Source: an uncultured Prevotellaceae bacterium (GTDB lineage: Bacteria > Bacteroidota > Bacteroidia > Bacteroidales > Muribaculaceae). From it: a DNA stretch of 16,023 nucleotides. The notes beneath the pieces were generated by a model. The model was not told where the DNA came from. It saw only the letters and a list, made by a program, of their open reading frames with translations, and searched no databases. Shown piece after piece: positions 15,990-16,023 of the stretch (within the stretch, counting starts at the first letter, position 1; each line of letters begins with the position of its first letter). The stretch lies in contig CAMYCE010000048.1 of NCBI GenBank assembly GCA_947254205.1, positions 1-16,023 of the forward strand, in the 5' to 3' direction. The position numbers were made by a program, and so were the translations under genes.

Positions 15990-16023
15990 CGCAATAAGAA
16001 AATATCTTAGGCTTTTCCTTGCC

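Overview
The window looks like a chromosomal core segment from a member of the order Bacteroidales (Bacteroidota). The signs are an enlarged SecA with a C-terminal zinc motif, a DUF4105 protein, a PKD protein ending in a type A type IX secretion (T9SS) sorting domain, DUF6242 and DUF6089 envelope proteins, and the order uppS-bamA-ompH-ompH. Promoters resemble the Bacteroidota TAnnTTTG -7 element and start codons lack Shine-Dalgarno sequences. I cannot fix the genus from sequence alone; Prevotellaceae- or Muribaculaceae-like is a guess. I saw no tRNA, rRNA, CRISPR array, transposase or phage gene.

Layout. 1-175: non-coding, with a 21-nt repeat and the secA terminator. 176-5271: three minus-strand genes, reading DUF4105 membrane protein, then a small exported protein with a GTG start that overlaps it, then secA. 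5272-5797: a 526-bp gap with divergent promoters, a candidate ~100-nt plus-strand small RNA with its own terminator, two related small hairpins and one large stem-loop. 5798-8757: minus-strand T9SS cargo protein and prmC. 8758-8996: divergent promoter region. 8997-15818: a plus-strand run of DUF6242 lipoprotein, DUF6089 outer-membrane protein, uppS, bamA, ompH and ompH. 15819-16023: structured non-coding DNA with a near-identical inverted copy of the 21-nt repeat seen at the left edge.

Functional theme. Most genes serve the cell envelope. SecA moves precursors across the inner membrane. Two Skp/OmpH chaperones would carry outer-membrane proteins to BamA, which inserts them. UppS makes the C55 lipid carrier for peptidoglycan and surface glycans. 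The DUF6089 barrel and DUF6242 lipoprotein are likely clients or partners in the envelope, and the PKD protein would be exported by Sec and then by T9SS. PrmC, which methylates release factors, is the one clear exception.

The most unusual signals are non-coding: the orphan small-RNA unit near 5.45 kb, the paired hairpins beside it, the inverted 21-nt repeat at both edges, and the competing stems after the second ompH. The coding content is mostly conserved; I found no convincing new multi-gene system. The least explained coding unit is the DUF4105 gene with its coupled small secreted protein.
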